In this document: positions 9,252 through 21,626 of the stretch, one piece after another
Position numbering within the stretch: the first letter of the stretch is position 1
Layout of the letters: each line of letters starts with the position of its first letter
From: Nocardia sp. NBC_01730
GTDB taxonomy: Bacteria; Actinomycetota; Actinomycetes; Mycobacteriales; Mycobacteriaceae
Direction of reading: 5' to 3'
NCBI RefSeq assembly: GCF_035920445.1
Contig: NZ_CP109162.1
Span: 4,960,001 to 5,024,000 of the forward strand
DNA: 64,000 bases
Notes under the pieces: generated by a model
The model's database searches: none
What the model was told of the DNA's origin: nothing
The model's input: only the letters and a program-made list of their open reading frames with translations
Made by a program: the position numbers and the translations under genes

Positions 9252-10574
9252 GTGTTAGAGAGTGTTTTCGGAATCCACCCCACGGTCCTCCTCGAGCTTG
9301 TGACAATCCCGCTTTTCACGGGGATCATCGGCTACATCACCAACTGGACCGGCGTGCTCATGCTCTTCAAGCCGGTCGCCTTCCACGGCATTCACGTTCC
9401 TGGCCTGCGCGCGCTATATCCGTTCCTCCCCAAACGAATTCAAGTTTTGCCGCTGCTGAGCTATGACGGCAGATTCGGTTGGCAGGGCATCGTCCCGTCG
9501 CGCGCGGACAAGATGGCCAGCATCGCGGTCGACAAGGGCCTTGCCAAACTCGGCAGCGTCGCCGACTTCTACCGCGAGCTGGAACCGGACAAGCTGGCCG
9601 AGCATCTAGCCGGCATCGCCGACGCGCAGATCAAGGACATCGTCGAGGAAATCCTGCGGCGCGAACATCCCCAGCTCTGGTATAACCTGCCGAATCAGGT
9701 CCGCGACATGGTGCATGCCAGGGTGCGCCAGCAGCTGCCGGAGATCCTGCGCGAGCTCACCGAGGAATTGGGCGCGAATATCGATCAGCTGCTCGATGTG
9801 AAGCAGATGGTGATCCGCTACTTCCAGGCCCGCCCGCACCTGCTCAACACACTGTTCCAGGTGCTCGGCGCCAAAGAACTGCGATTCATGCAGGACTTCG
9901 GTTTCTACTTCGGCGCGCCCATGGGCGCGGTGTTGGTGGCCGTGCTGCATCTGACCGGATGGTCCAGCCTCGTCGTACTGCCGATCGGCGGCGTGATCAT
10001 CGGCTGGGTGGTCAACTGGATCGGGATCAACATGATCTTCGCGCCCGCCTATCCGAAGTGGTGGTGCCCGTGGCGGCAGGGTCTACTGATCAAACGCAAA
10101 TCCGAAATCACCGACGGCTATGCGGAATTGGTGTCCAGCCAGGTGATCACCGTGGCGAATATCGGCGACGAGTTGCTCAACGGCCCGCGCTCCGATCGCA
10201 CCATGCAGATGCTCGAGGACACTTTGCGCCCCGCCGCCGATCGCGCGCTCGGGCCTGCCCGCACCGCGGTCAAGTTCGTGCTCGGCAGCCGCGAATACGA
10301 CTCGCTGCAATCGACGCTCACCACCGAGGCCATGGCTATCGCGCCGATCGCGTTCGCCGACCCCGAGTTCAACATCCGCCAAGGTAGGCAGATCAACGAG
10401 TACATCGCCAAACAGATGTCGGCGTTGTCGCCCCCGGACTTCGTGGACATGCTGAGAGCCGCCATCAAACAGGATGAATGGTTGCTTTTCGTGCATGGTG
10501 GCGTGCTCGGGCTGTTCGCCGGATACGCTCATATCCTGATCTTCGGAACAGGAGTGGCGACATCATGGCTGTAG
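9252..10574 (+). CDS. DUF445 family membrane protein
   Basis: 440 aa with the DUF445 hallmark near both ends: GIIGYITNWTGVLMLFKPV at about residue 25 and VVNWIGINMIFAPAYPKWW at about 260, each with a conserved Asn-Trp. Transmembrane segments lie at the N-terminus, at about 225-270 and at the extreme C-terminus (LFVHGGVLGLFAGYAHILIF). The middle is a long helical region. The GTG start at 9252 has AGGAGG five bases upstream and is preferred over the in-frame ATG at 9204. The stop overlaps the start of the second DUF4393 gene by 10 bp. Function unknown. Confidence 0.85.
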   Translation: MLESVFGIHPTVLLELVTIPLFTGIIGYITNWTGVLMLFKPVAFHGIHVPGLRALYPFLPKRIQVLPLLSYDGRFGWQGIVPSRADKMASIAVDKGLAKLGSVADFYRELEPDKLAEHLAGIADAQIKDIVEEILRREHPQLWYNLPNQVRDMVHARVRQQLPEILRELTEELGANIDQLLDVKQMVIRYFQARPHLLNTLFQVLGAKELRFMQDFGFYFGAPMGAVLVAVLHLTGWSSLVVLPIGGVIIGWVVNWIGINMIFAPAYPKWWCPWRQGLLIKRKSEITDGYAELVSSQVITVANIGDELLNGPRSDRTMQMLEDTLRPAADRALGPARTAVKFVLGSREYDSLQSTLTTEAMAIAPIAFADPEFNIRQGRQINEYIAKQMSALSPPDFVDMLRAAIKQDEWLLFVHGGVLGLFAGYAHILIFGTGVATSWL

Positions 10575-11458
10575 CGGGTCCGGACGGCGGCGACATCGAA
10601 GCCGTCGAGCACCCCGACGCGACGGAGACGAACGCCGGGCCATCCCGGGAGATCGCGCGGCGGCCCGCCTCGGACGTCATGCACGCCAGCGAATTACCCA
10701 CGCGGATATCGGTTCCCGTGGCCACCGTGCGTGCGGCGACCGGTGTCGCCCTGGTCGCATGGACCGCCGTCGCCGAGGCCACCGCCTGGGGTGTCGGCAC
10801 CGTGGTCGGCGTCGCCTCGACCGTCGTGCGGCGCAGCATCGAGGGCGCGCCGCCCCGAGAAGTATTCACCGAGGCCGAGGCCGAGGTGCGCGACGCGATG
10901 CGCAAGGCGCTCGGGCTGCCCACAACCCCGGAAACGCCGGTGCAGGACGGTGTGCCGACGCTGCGCGAGCAGGGCGCCGCGCTGCTGCGTTTGTCGGCGA
11001 GCACGCACGACGAGGACGAGAACCACCCGGCCTTCGCGGGCATGCTCGCCGAACTGACCCCGGACGAGGCGCGCATTCTGCGTTTCTTGCATCTGGACGG
11101 ACCGCAGCCCTCGATCGACGTCCGCACCGGGCGTCCCCGTGCGCTCGGCGGGGAACGCATCGGCTCGATGCTCACGCTGATCGGCGAGCAGGCGGGCCTG
11201 CGCTTCCCGAACCGGATCCAGCAGTACCTGACCAACTTGCGCAGGCTCGGCCTGGTCGAGCACGCGCGCGAGCCGATCGGCAATCCGAACCGCTACCAGC
11301 TGTTGGAGGCGCAGTCGCTGGTGCGGGAGATGCTGAAGCGCTCCGGGTTCGGTACCAAGGTGATCTACCGCAGCGTGGTGCTCACCGACTTCGGCAAGGA
11401 CTTCGTGCGGACCTGCCTGCCGGTGGCCGTGCAGGACGGACGCGCCTCCGGGCATTAG
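10565..11458 (+). CDS. DUF4393 / Abi-alpha-like protein (copy 2)
   Basis: 297 aa. It shares with copy 1 the motifs DEARILRFLHLDGPQPSIDV, the following RTGRPRALGGE, YLTNLRRLGLVEHA and the C-terminal VLTDFGKDFVRTCLP. An N-terminal Ala-rich helical part, ATGVALVAWTAVAEATAWG, may associate with membranes. The ATG overlaps the end of the DUF445 gene, so the two are translationally coupled and probably partners. It is convergent with the ABC-F gene, 9 bp away. Confidence 0.78.
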   Translation: MAVAGPDGGDIEAVEHPDATETNAGPSREIARRPASDVMHASELPTRISVPVATVRAATGVALVAWTAVAEATAWGVGTVVGVASTVVRRSIEGAPPREVFTEAEAEVRDAMRKALGLPTTPETPVQDGVPTLREQGAALLRLSASTHDEDENHPAFAGMLAELTPDEARILRFLHLDGPQPSIDVRTGRPRALGGERIGSMLTLIGEQAGLRFPNRIQQYLTNLRRLGLVEHAREPIGNPNRYQLLEAQSLVREMLKRSGFGTKVIYRSVVLTDFGKDFVRTCLPVAVQDGRASGH

Positions 11459-11467
11459 GCGCGCGGA

Positions 11468-13279
<1,812 letters not shown>

Positions 13280-13396
13280 GGATCCTTCCGTGTCTTGCGG
13301 CGGCGGGCTGATACGTGCCCGGAGCCAGCGTACCGACCGGGCCGACCGGGCCTCCGCCCGGCGAACGGCGGGGAACGCGAAGGCGACCCTTGCGCA

Positions 13397-13441
13397 ACGA
13401 ACATTGTTCGTTTAAATTGATCGCGACGAACACCGTTCGTT
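13397..13441. promoter_or_regulatory. Twin operator-like palindromes
   Basis: Site 1 (13397-13413) is AACGAACATTGTTCGTT, with 8-bp arms around one base. Site 2 (13427-13441) is ACGAACACCGTTCGT, with 6-bp arms around three bases. Their centres are 29 bp apart and they share the ACGAAC/GTTCGT half-sites. The shape suits a TetR-type dimer. They sit about 120-160 bp upstream of the ABC-F start. No TetR gene is adjacent, so the regulator is unknown. Confidence 0.65.
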
Positions 13442-13531
13442 CCACCCCCTCGCGAACCGCCCTCCACCCCAAACGCAAACCCCCGCTCACCGCACTGCCG
13501 ACCCCGTCGAGGTGCGAGTCTTACGAGCACC

Positions 13532-13626
13532 GTTCGCGGCCCGGCTCGCGTCCGAGCGATCGAAGCGCATGCGACGCAGTCGCGAGTCTCGATCGCTCGG
13601 ACGCGAGCCAAGAGGGGGCCGCGAAC
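13532..13626 (+). repeat. Asymmetric palindromic element, copy A
   Basis: A 95-bp hairpin-forming element. The outer arms begin GTTCGCGGCC and end GGCCGCGAAC. The inner arms are GGCTCGCGTCCGAGCG and its complement, extended by ATCGA here. The right arm has an extra about 6 bp (AAGAGG region) between outer and inner segments that the left arm lacks. The loop contains GCGACGCAGTCGCGAG. A second copy with the same asymmetry, inverted, lies at 26651-26745. Confidence 0.85.
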
Positions 13627-13669
13627 ACGCAGCGCCGCAGGCGCTGCCAAACAAACACAGAGGTTCTCC

Positions 13670-14518
13670 ATGCACGTCGGCCTCGGCCTGCCCATTTCCG
13701 ATCCCGCCGCCCTGCTCGACTGGGCCCGGCGAGCCGACGCGGGCCCGTTCCGCACGCTCGGCCTGCTCGACCGGCTGGTCTACGACAACCCCGAACCGCT
13801 CGTCGCACTGGCCATGGTCGCCGGTGCGACCAGCCGCGTCCACGTACAGACCGAAGTGCTGCTCGCGCCGCTGCGCGATCCGGCGTTACTCGCGAAACAG
13901 GCTGCGACACTTGATCGCATGTCCGGCGGACGCCTGGTGCTCGGCCTCGGCGTCGGCGGTCGCGCGGACGACCACCTCGCCTCCGGCACCGACCTGCGCA
14001 CCCGCGGTCGCCGCATGGACGAACAGCTCGCGATCATGCGCCGCCTGTGGGCGGGTGAGCCCTACAGCGCCGAGTGCGGGCCGATCGGCCCCGCGCCGCT
14101 GCGACCCGAAGGCCCGGAGATCCTGTTCGGCGGGTTTCAGCCCGCCGCGCTCGACCGCGTCGGCCGTTGGGGCGGTGGGTTCCTCGCCGCCGCGGCGCCC
14201 TCCTGGGCGGGCAGCCTGTTCGATGCGGTGCGCCGCTCGTGGAAGGACAACGGCAGGGCCGGTGAGCCGCGTATCGTCGCCCAGATCAATGTCGCGCTCG
14301 GCCCGGAGGAGGTCAGCGATGACGCCCGCGCCGCGATGGGCGCCTACTACGAGTTCAGCGGCCGAGCCGATGTCATGCTCGCCGGGATGCTCACCACGCC
14401 GACGGAAATCCGCACGGCCCTCGCCGAATTCGACGGTCTCGGCGCCGACGAGGTGATGTTCTACTGCTACGGGCGCGATGCCGATCAGGTCGATCGTCTG
14501 GCCGACGTCGTCTCCTGA
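13670..14518 (+). CDS. LLM-class (luciferase-like) flavin/F420 oxidoreductase
   Basis: 282 aa with the bacterial luciferase-like TIM-barrel pattern: MHVGLGLPISDP at the start, VHVQTEVLLAPLRDPALLAK (strand 3 region), LDRMSGGRLVLGLGVGGR, then RRMDEQLAIMRRLWAGEP. The missing long insertion loops and the small size fit actinobacterial F420- or FMN-dependent LLM enzymes. The substrate cannot be inferred. The start is ATG at 13670 after CAGAGG. It stands alone, after the palindromic element. Confidence 0.82.
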   Translation: MHVGLGLPISDPAALLDWARRADAGPFRTLGLLDRLVYDNPEPLVALAMVAGATSRVHVQTEVLLAPLRDPALLAKQAATLDRMSGGRLVLGLGVGGRADDHLASGTDLRTRGRRMDEQLAIMRRLWAGEPYSAECGPIGPAPLRPEGPEILFGGFQPAALDRVGRWGGGFLAAAAPSWAGSLFDAVRRSWKDNGRAGEPRIVAQINVALGPEEVSDDARAAMGAYYEFSGRADVMLAGMLTTPTEIRTALAEFDGLGADEVMFYCYGRDADQVDRLADVVS

Positions 14519-14626
14519 AATCCACCCGGGGACACCGACACCCGGGCGTCGAAGGGGTCGCGCCCAGCTCTGCGCGTTCCGCCGCATCGATATCCGTGGA
14601 CGCCGCCGCCCGGGTGTAATGCAGGA

Positions 14627-15562
14627 TCAGTGCTTCCCCGACGGCCCGTCGCCGAGAATGCGCGCACCCGGTACCGGGCCGCTGGCCGTCCGGACACTGC
14701 GGCACACGCCCGCGCCCGCGAGTTCGGCCGCCACCGACACCGAGGATTCCTCGCTCTCGCAGAGGAACGCGCAGGTGGGCCCGGAGCCGGACACTAGTCC
14801 GGCCAGCGCGCCCGCGGACAGACCAGCGCGCAGGGTGCGGCGCAGTTCCGGCTTCAGCGACAGCGCCGCCGCCTGCAAATCATTACCGAGCAGGGGCGCG
14901 AGCTGTTTCGGATCTCCGGAGGCCAGCGCCTGCATCAGCTGCTGTGGTTCGCCGAGCCGGGGCGGTTCACCGAGCTCACGCAAGCGGTCGAGCTCGGTGA
15001 ACACGGCCGGGGTCGGCAGGCCACCCTTGGCGAGGGCGAGCACCCAGTGAAACGTGTTGCGCGAGAGCACGGGAAGCAGCCGTTCGCCGCGGCCGGTGCC
15101 CAGCGCGGTACCGCCGTGCAACGCGAACGGCACGTCACTGCCGAGTTCGGCCGCCAGCGCGACCAGCTCGTCCCTGGACAGGCCGAGATCCCACAGCTCG
15201 TTCAGCCCGACCAGCGCGGCGGCGGCGTCTGCGCTGCCGCCCGCCATGCCGCCCGCCACCGGAATGCCTTTGGCGATGGCGATTTCCACCAGCGGGGCCC
15301 GGCCGCCGATGTGCGCGAGCCGGACGGCCGCCTTCCACACCAGGTTCTTACGGTCGGTCGGCACGTCCGCGGCGCCTTCACCCGTGACCCGCACGGCCAG
15401 CGAAGCCGACGGAGCGATCCGCAGATCATCGCTGAGGGACAGCGCCTGGAACACCGTGGTCAGGTCGTGATAGCCATCGGCACGTAGGTCGCCGACTCCG
15501 AGATGGAGGTTCACCTTCGACGGCGCGCGCACGGAGACGGGACTCGGCACTACTGACAGCAC
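14627..15562 (-). CDS. ispE: 4-diphosphocytidyl-2-C-methyl-D-erythritol kinase
   Basis: GHMP kinase of the non-mevalonate isoprenoid pathway. [20 protein letters not shown] at the N-terminus has the catalytic-site Lys and Asn. The ATP-binding glycine-rich loop is [20 protein letters not shown] near residue 110. A conserved [13 protein letters not shown] follows near the C-terminus. The start is not certain: GTG at 15562 fits the family length (311 aa), but the frame stays open to 15679. It follows rpfB and rsmA on the same strand, the order rpfB-ksgA-ispE known from M. tuberculosis, but here with copZ inserted on the opposite strand. Confidence 0.93.
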   Translation of the reverse strand: MLSVVPSPVSVRAPSKVNLHLGVGDLRADGYHDLTTVFQALSLSDDLRIAPSASLAVRVTGEGAADVPTDRKNLVWKAAVRLAHIGGRAPLVEIAIAKGIPVAGGMAGGSADAAAALVGLNELWDLGLSRDELVALAAELGSDVPFALHGGTALGTGRGERLLPVLSRNTFHWVLALAKGGLPTPAVFTELDRLRELGEPPRLGEPQQLMQALASGDPKQLAPLLGNDLQAAALSLKPELRRTLRAGLSAGALAGLVSGSGPTCAFLCESEESSVSVAAELAGAGVCRSVRTASGPVPGARILGDGPSGKH

Positions 15563-15651
15563 GGTGCACAAGCCTAATGGGCGCAGCCGGACGAAGCCTG
15601 TCCGAAGGCCGAGCAAAGGCGAGGCAGCCGCATAACCGCTGCACCATCCGA

Positions 15652-15843
15652 CCAATCGGCTCGTTTTACCGCGGCGCACCCGACATCGACGCGGGCATCC
15701 TGCCCGAACACTTCGACGCGCACATGCCGGCCCGCTATGTGGGTACCGTCATGCAGGGCATGTCCCAGGCGGCCGGAGACGCCGCGAGCTGGGCCGAACT
15801 GGAGAAGGTGGCCGAGCTGGCGATGCGGGGTTGGGGCGGATAG
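15652..15843 (+). pseudogene. C-terminal remnant of a TetR-type regulator
   Basis: An open segment ends [20 protein letters not shown] then ASWAELEKVAELAMRGW. This pattern is common at the C-terminus of TetR/AcrR regulators (Q-G-M-S, then a Leu-rich last helix). No DNA-binding domain precedes it and the reading frame upstream is unrelated, so the gene has lost its 5' part. Confidence 0.5.
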
Positions 15844-15884
15844 CCGCACGTCGCGGCAGCCGGGGGAGGAACCCCTTGCGATGC

Positions 15885-15928
15885 TATACCCATGGGGGGT
15901 ATGTTCGTTGCGGTCGGGTATACCCCCC
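15885..15928. promoter_or_regulatory. CsoR-like copper-responsive operators
   Basis: Two TATACCC/GGGTATA elements lie upstream of copZ: TATACCCATGGGGGGTAT at 15885-15902 and GGGTATACCCCCC at 15916-15928. G/C tracts flanked by TA are the form of CsoR operators that control copper chaperones and exporters. No csoR gene is in the window. Confidence 0.65.
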
Positions 15929-15963
15929 GGCCGTATTATCACCATCGAGCGAAGGAGTCGGCC

Positions 15964-16170
15964 ATGCCCACCACCACCTATACCGTCACGGGGATGACCT
16001 GCGGGCACTGCGTCAGCTCCGTCAAGACCGAGATCGGGAAGATCGACGGCGTCACCGGCGTCGACGTCGACCTCGCCAGCGGCGCGGTCCGAGTCGACAG
16101 CACCACCCCGATCCCCACCGGCACGATCACCGCCGCTGTAGACGAAGCCGGCTACCAACTCGCCGTCTGA
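15964..16170 (+). CDS. copZ: Copper chaperone CopZ-like (HMA domain)
   Basis: 68 aa forming one heavy-metal-associated domain. GMTCGHCVSSVK at residues 10-21 carries the two metal-binding cysteines, and AVDEAGYQLAV closes the ferredoxin-like fold. The ATG at 15964 has GAAGGAG upstream. CsoR-like operators precede it and a strong terminator follows, so it forms a single-gene unit. No P-type ATPase is adjacent. Confidence 0.9.
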   Translation: MPTTTYTVTGMTCGHCVSSVKTEIGKIDGVTGVDVDLASGAVRVDSTTPIPTGTITAAVDEAGYQLAV

Positions 16171-16189
16171 TACCCCCTCGCACCGGGGC

Positions 16190-16236
16190 GCGGCTCCGCA
16201 CACACCTGGAACCGCTGTGTGCGGAGCCGCAGGGTT
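16190..16236 (+). terminator. Rho-independent terminator after copZ
   Basis: A perfect 15-bp stem, GCGGCTCCGCACACA with its complement at 16216-16230, has an 11-nt loop and is followed by AGGGTTTT. It lies 20 bp after the copZ stop and just before the convergent rsmA stop. Confidence 0.88.
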
Positions 16237-16246
16237 TTGCGTAGCG

Positions 16247-17128
16247 CTACGTCTGGGCCGCGAGGCGAACGAAGGCCGCGGTGTCCAATGTTTCGCCGCG
16301 GGCGGTGGGGGCGATGCCGGCCGCGAGCAGACGGCGTTCGGCTTCGGCTGGTGAGCCCGCCCAGGTGGCGAGTGCGGCGCGAAGGGTCTTGCGACGCTGC
16401 GCGAAGGCGGCGTCGACGACCTCGAAGACCCGGCGGCGGTGGTCGGCGTCCGTCGGCCAAGGCGGCTCGGCGTAGCGCTCGATCCGGACCAGACCCGAGT
16501 CGACGCGCGGGACCGGCCAGAACACCTGGGTACCGACCGCGCCCGCACGCCGGACCGTGCCGAAGAAACCCGCTTTGACGCTGGGCACGCCGTAGGTCCG
16601 GTTGCCGGGCTCGGCGGCGAGCCGATCGGCCACCTCGGCCTGCACCATCACCAAAGCGACTGCGATGCTGGGCAATTCGGCAAGCAGATGCAGCAGTACC
16701 GGCACCGCGACGTTGTAGGGCAGGTTGGCGACGAGTGCGGTCGGCGCGACGGGCAGATCGGCGGCGGCGACCCGCAACGCGTCCGCCTCGACCACCGACA
16801 GCCGCTCGGCCAGCTGCGGCGCCCGGTCCGCGACGGTTACCGGCAGATGCCGCGCGAGCACGGGATCGATCTCGACCGCGACCACCGAATCCACCACGTC
16901 CAGCAGCGCGAGGGTCAGCGAGCCGAGGCCGGGCCCGACCTCGAGTACCACGTCCGCTCGGCCCACCCTCGCGGCCGCGACGATCCGCCGCACCGTGTTC
17001 GCGTCGTGCACGAAGTTCTGTCCGAGCTGCTTGGTCGGCCGCACCCCGAGCCGCTCAGCCAGCGCCCGCACCTCGGCGGGCCCGAGTAACGCGGCACTTC
17101 CACGAGCGGCAATTTCAGATTCGGACAC
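16247..17128 (-). CDS. rsmA: 16S rRNA dimethyladenosine transferase
   Basis: 293 aa (KsgA). It dimethylates the two adjacent adenines in helix 45 of 16S rRNA. Motifs: [16 protein letters not shown] at the N-terminus, SAM-binding [25 protein letters not shown], and the catalytic [11 protein letters not shown]. The C-terminal domain contains [17 protein letters not shown]. It lies between rpfB and ispE on the same strand, as in M. tuberculosis. Confidence 0.95.
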   Translation of the reverse strand: MSESEIAARGSAALLGPAEVRALAERLGVRPTKQLGQNFVHDANTVRRIVAAARVGRADVVLEVGPGLGSLTLALLDVVDSVVAVEIDPVLARHLPVTVADRAPQLAERLSVVEADALRVAAADLPVAPTALVANLPYNVAVPVLLHLLAELPSIAVALVMVQAEVADRLAAEPGNRTYGVPSVKAGFFGTVRRAGAVGTQVFWPVPRVDSGLVRIERYAEPPWPTDADHRRRVFEVVDAAFAQRRKTLRAALATWAGSPAEAERRLLAAGIAPTARGETLDTAAFVRLAAQT

Positions 17129-17343
17129 GTCGGAAATCTATCAACCGGGCGGCGGGGTGGCTGCGACGTCTCCGACCGCTGCGGTCGGCACGTGCGTACC
17201 GATCGGCTCGCGGCTGTCGCGCCGCCGGTGAAACTCCTGGAGCCCTGACACGTGGCCCCTCTGCATCGAGACGCTGCGCACCATTCGCTTCCGAGAGCCG
17301 CCCGGACGCGCGCGTCAGGTTCCGGCCCACGCCGATCGGTCGG

Positions 17344-18537
<1,194 letters not shown>

Positions 18538-18673
18538 TCAATATCACGAACAGATATAGACGCCGCAGGTAAATCACAAATCGGAGCATCCGAAGTGACA
18601 TGGAACACATCGCGCATACCGCGCCTTTTGGGGCGTTCGTGCGTGCGATCCGGATATGTACGCGCGGAGATCT

Positions 18674-18689
18674 CGACCGGAACCGGTCG
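18674..18689 (-). terminator. Hairpin after tatD
   Basis: CGACCGGAACCGGTCG is a perfect 7-bp stem with a 2-nt centre, immediately downstream of the tatD stop and within the about 210-bp leader of rpfB. It could end tatD transcription or act in the rpfB leader. No clear U-tract is present. Confidence 0.5.
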
Positions 18690-18692
18690 GCG

Positions 18693-19520
18693 TCAGATGC
18701 GATAGACGCGACGTGCGTTGGCGGTGGCGATCTTCGCCAATTCCACGGGATCCTGTCCTCGCAGTTCGGCCAGCGCTCGCATCGTGTACGGCAGGCAGTA
18801 CGGCTCGTTCGGCGCGCCGCGGAACGGATGCGGGGTCAGATACGGCGCGTCCGTCTCGACCAGAATCTGATCGTCGGGCACAACTTCGGCCGCTTCGCGC
18901 AGCTCGTGCGCGTTCTTGAAACTGACCGACCCGGAAAAACTCAGGATGTAGCCCTCGGCGACACAGGACAGCGCCATATTCGTGTCCGAGGAAAAGCAGT
19001 GGAAGATCACGGTGTCCGGCGGGCCCTCGTCCAGCAGCACCGTGAGCAGGTCGTGGTCGGCCTCGCGGTTGTGAATCATCAGGGGTTTGCGGATTCGCTT
19101 GGCCAGATCGATGTGCCAGCGGAAGCCCTCGATCTGCGTCTCGATATCGGCGCAACCGTCCAGCTTGCCCGGCCAGTAGTAATCGAGCCCGGTCTCGCCG
19201 ACCGCGACCACACGCGGGTCGGCGGCCAGCCGCTCCAGCTCCGTCTTCGCGGCGTCGTCGAGGGCGTTCGCCCTGGTCGGATGCAGTGCGACGGCGGCGA
19301 ACACGCGATCGTCCCAGTGCGCGGCCCGCACCGCCCACTGCGCGGCGGCCAGGTCATCGGCAACGGTGACCACCTGGCCGACGCCGACCGACGCGGCACG
19401 GTCCACGATCACCGCGGTGGAGGCCGCGTCGGTGGCGCCGCAGGCGTCCAGATGAGTGTGTGCGTCTACGAGCGGCGCGAGCGGCTCGGGCAATGCCGGC
19501 GCGGGGCGTTCGGCTCTCAT
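18693..19520 (-). CDS. tatD: TatD family metal-dependent DNase
   Basis: 275 aa. The amidohydrolase-type metal site is seen as [11 protein letters not shown] near residue 17, the Glu in [29 protein letters not shown], and the final Asp in [16 protein letters not shown]. The chosen start, ATG at 19520, gives the usual family length; the frame is open further upstream. It is divergent from metG and upstream of rpfB, as in M. tuberculosis. Confidence 0.93.
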   Translation of the reverse strand: MRAERPAPALPEPLAPLVDAHTHLDACGATDAASTAVIVDRAASVGVGQVVTVADDLAAAQWAVRAAHWDDRVFAAVALHPTRANALDDAAKTELERLAADPRVVAVGETGLDYYWPGKLDGCADIETQIEGFRWHIDLAKRIRKPLMIHNREADHDLLTVLLDEGPPDTVIFHCFSSDTNMALSCVAEGYILSFSGSVSFKNAHELREAAEVVPDDQILVETDAPYLTPHPFRGAPNEPYCLPYTMRALAELRGQDPVELAKIATANARRVYRI

Positions 19521-19639
19521 CGGCGACCGCCGCCGAGAACCGCGGACCTGGTGCCGGATCCGGGCGCGGCGCTCTGCGCATGGAGGCCGGGGATGCTCAC
19601 GCGAGCGAAGGAAAGCACGCACATTACAGTAGACACACC

Positions 19640-21199
19640 ATGAGCGAAGCCGACCGCCCCGCCTTCTATATCACCACGGCCATCGCGTACCCGAACGGTG
19701 CGCCGCACATCGGGCATGCGTACGAGTACATCTCGGCCGACGCCATAGCCCGCTTCAAACGGCTCGACGGGTACGACGTCTTCTTCATGACCGGCACCGA
19801 CGAGCACGGCCAGAAGATGCAGCAGGCCGCGCTCGCCGAGGGCATCCCGGTGGAGGAGCTCGCGGCGCGCAACTCCGACGTGTTCGAGGCGCTGGACAAG
19901 ACGCTCGAGATCTCCTTCGATCGGTTCATCCGCACGACCGACGAGGACCACCAGGCCGCCAGCGTCGCGATCTGGGAGCGGATGCTCGCCAACGGCGACA
20001 TCTACCTCGGCAACTACTCGGGCTGGTACTCGGTGCGCGACGAGGCGTTTTACACCGAAGAGGAGACGACGGTGCTCGCGGACGGCACCCGCATCTCCAC
20101 CGAGTCCAAGACACCGGTCACCTGGACCGAGGAGTCGAACTACTTCTTCCGGCTCTCGGCGTACCAGGACAAGCTGCTCGCGCTCTACGACGAGCATCCC
20201 GAGTTCATCGCGCCCGCAACGCGTCGCAACGAGATCGTCAGCTACGTCAAGGCGGGCCTGAAGGATCTGTCCATCTCACGCACCACCTTCGACTGGGGTG
20301 TGCCGGTGCCCGACCACCCGGATCACGTCATGTACGTGTGGGTGGACGCGCTGACCAACTACGTCACCGGCGTCGGCTTCCCGAACACCGAATCCGCGGC
20401 CTTCCAGCAGTTCTGGCCCGCCGACGTGCACATCATCGGCAAGGACATCACTCGGTTCCACACCGTGTACTGGCCGGCGTTCCTGCTGTCGTCCGGTCTG
20501 GAGCTGCCGAAACGGGTCTTCGTGCACGGGTTCCTGTACAACAAGGGCGAGAAGATGTCCAAGTCGGTCGGCAACGTCGTCGACCCGCTGGAGCTCGTCG
20601 AGAACTACGGCTTGGACGCGGTGCGCTTCTTCCTGCTGCGCGAGATCTCCTACGGTCAGGACGGCAGCTACAGCCACGAGGCCATCGTCGGCCGAATCAA
20701 CAGCGATTTGGCCAACGAGTTCGGCAATCTGGTGCAACGCAGCACCAAACTGGTCGCACGCGACTGCGGTGGCGTGGTGCCGAAGCCGGGCGAGTTCACC
20801 GATGCCGACCGTGCCCTGCTCGACCTGGCGGGCGGCCTGTTGGAGCGCTGCCGCGCCGAATTCGACGCCCAGCAGATGCATCTCGCGCTGGAGGCGATCT
20901 GGCTGACGCTCGGCGAGACGAACAAGTACTTCTCCGCGCAGGCACCGTGGGCGCTCGCGAAGTCCGGCACGCCGGAGGATCTCGCCCGCGAGGCCACCGT
21001 GCTGTACGTGACACTGGAGGTGCTGCGGATCGTCGCGATCCTGGTGCAGCCGGTGATGCCGGGTTCGGCGAGCCGGATCCTCGATCAGCTGGGCCAGCAG
21101 AACCGGACCTTCGCCGACATCGCGACGCCGATCGAGCCCGATGTGGCGCTGCCCGCGCCGGAACCGGTGTACCCCAAGTACATCGAGCCGAAGGACTGA
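19640..21199 (+). CDS. metG: Methionyl-tRNA synthetase
   Basis: 519-aa class I synthetase. The HIGH motif is [20 protein letters not shown] at about 18, and KMSKS is in [14 protein letters not shown] near 302. The anticodon-binding helical domain follows. It lacks the C-terminal tRNA-binding EMAP-like domain and the four-Cys zinc knuckle of E. coli MetG, so it is the short actinobacterial type. The ATG is at 19640. A hairpin terminator follows 9 bp after the stop. Confidence 0.96.
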   Translation: MSEADRPAFYITTAIAYPNGAPHIGHAYEYISADAIARFKRLDGYDVFFMTGTDEHGQKMQQAALAEGIPVEELAARNSDVFEALDKTLEISFDRFIRTTDEDHQAASVAIWERMLANGDIYLGNYSGWYSVRDEAFYTEEETTVLADGTRISTESKTPVTWTEESNYFFRLSAYQDKLLALYDEHPEFIAPATRRNEIVSYVKAGLKDLSISRTTFDWGVPVPDHPDHVMYVWVDALTNYVTGVGFPNTESAAFQQFWPADVHIIGKDITRFHTVYWPAFLLSSGLELPKRVFVHGFLYNKGEKMSKSVGNVVDPLELVENYGLDAVRFFLLREISYGQDGSYSHEAIVGRINSDLANEFGNLVQRSTKLVARDCGGVVPKPGEFTDADRALLDLAGGLLERCRAEFDAQQMHLALEAIWLTLGETNKYFSAQAPWALAKSGTPEDLAREATVLYVTLEVLRIVAILVQPVMPGSASRILDQLGQQNRTFADIATPIEPDVALPAPEPVYPKYIEPKD

Positions 21200-21200
21200 C

Positions 21201-21413
21201 TCACGCTGGTCCGGCGCCGCGGCGACGCCGGACCAAGGTGTGCCGCGTCGGCACGCACTGTCGGACCACTACGGGGCGCGGCAGTGGCCGACCGACGAGC
21301 CGCGCCGGAAACGTCTCTGCGGCATGCTGGACCCGTCGGTCGCTGTAGAGGCGGAATACGCCGAACAGCAACGCACCCAACGTCGCTGCCGCGTTCTCCA
21401 GTAGCTTCTTCAC
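21201..21413 (-). CDS. Small hypothetical protein (70 aa)
   Basis: GTG start with GGGAGAG upstream at suitable spacing. The first 25 residues, including LLENAAATLGALLFGVFRLY, look like a single amphipathic or membrane helix. The rest is Arg-rich and partly encoded by the metG terminator region, which makes the C-terminus doubtful. Homology not recognised. Confidence 0.35.
   Translation of the reverse strand: MKKLLENAAATLGALLFGVFRLYSDRRVQHAAETFPARLVGRPLPRPVVVRQCVPTRHTLVRRRRGAGPA
21208..21234 (+). terminator. Terminator hairpin after metG
   Basis: GGTCCGGCG pairs with CGCCGGACC across a 9-nt G/C-rich loop, starting 9 bp after the metG stop. There is no T-tract. It also overlaps the 3' end of a possible small gene on the other strand. 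Confidence 0.65.
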
Positions 21414-21626
21414 CGCACTCTCCCAGGCTTGTACCGGACAGTACTTCGAGCAGGTCCGACGGTACCCTCCACGCGGGGAGCTCGGGCCGGTTCGACCACT
21501 TCGTCCGCCACGGAACGTGTTGTCGGATAATGAAACACCGGTTCGCGGCCGCACGGCGCCCGGACCGTGTGCGATCGGTACAACGACGTCCCGTTCGGTA
21601 TCGGTTCCGGTACAGAGAGGGCATAC

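Larger units (their letters stand above)
13280..13669. other. Intergenic region with two operators and a palindromic element
   Basis: 390 bp between the divergent ABC-F and LLM genes. It contains twin inverted repeats at 13397-13441 and a long asymmetric palindrome at 13532-13626, both listed separately. The remainder shows no coding signal that I trust. Confidence 0.6.

Noticed and set aside
14574..16548. Long open frames overlapping ispE and rsmA on the other frames
   Set aside because: Arg/Pro/Ala-rich shadow translations of high-GC genes; the conserved families lie in the chosen frames.
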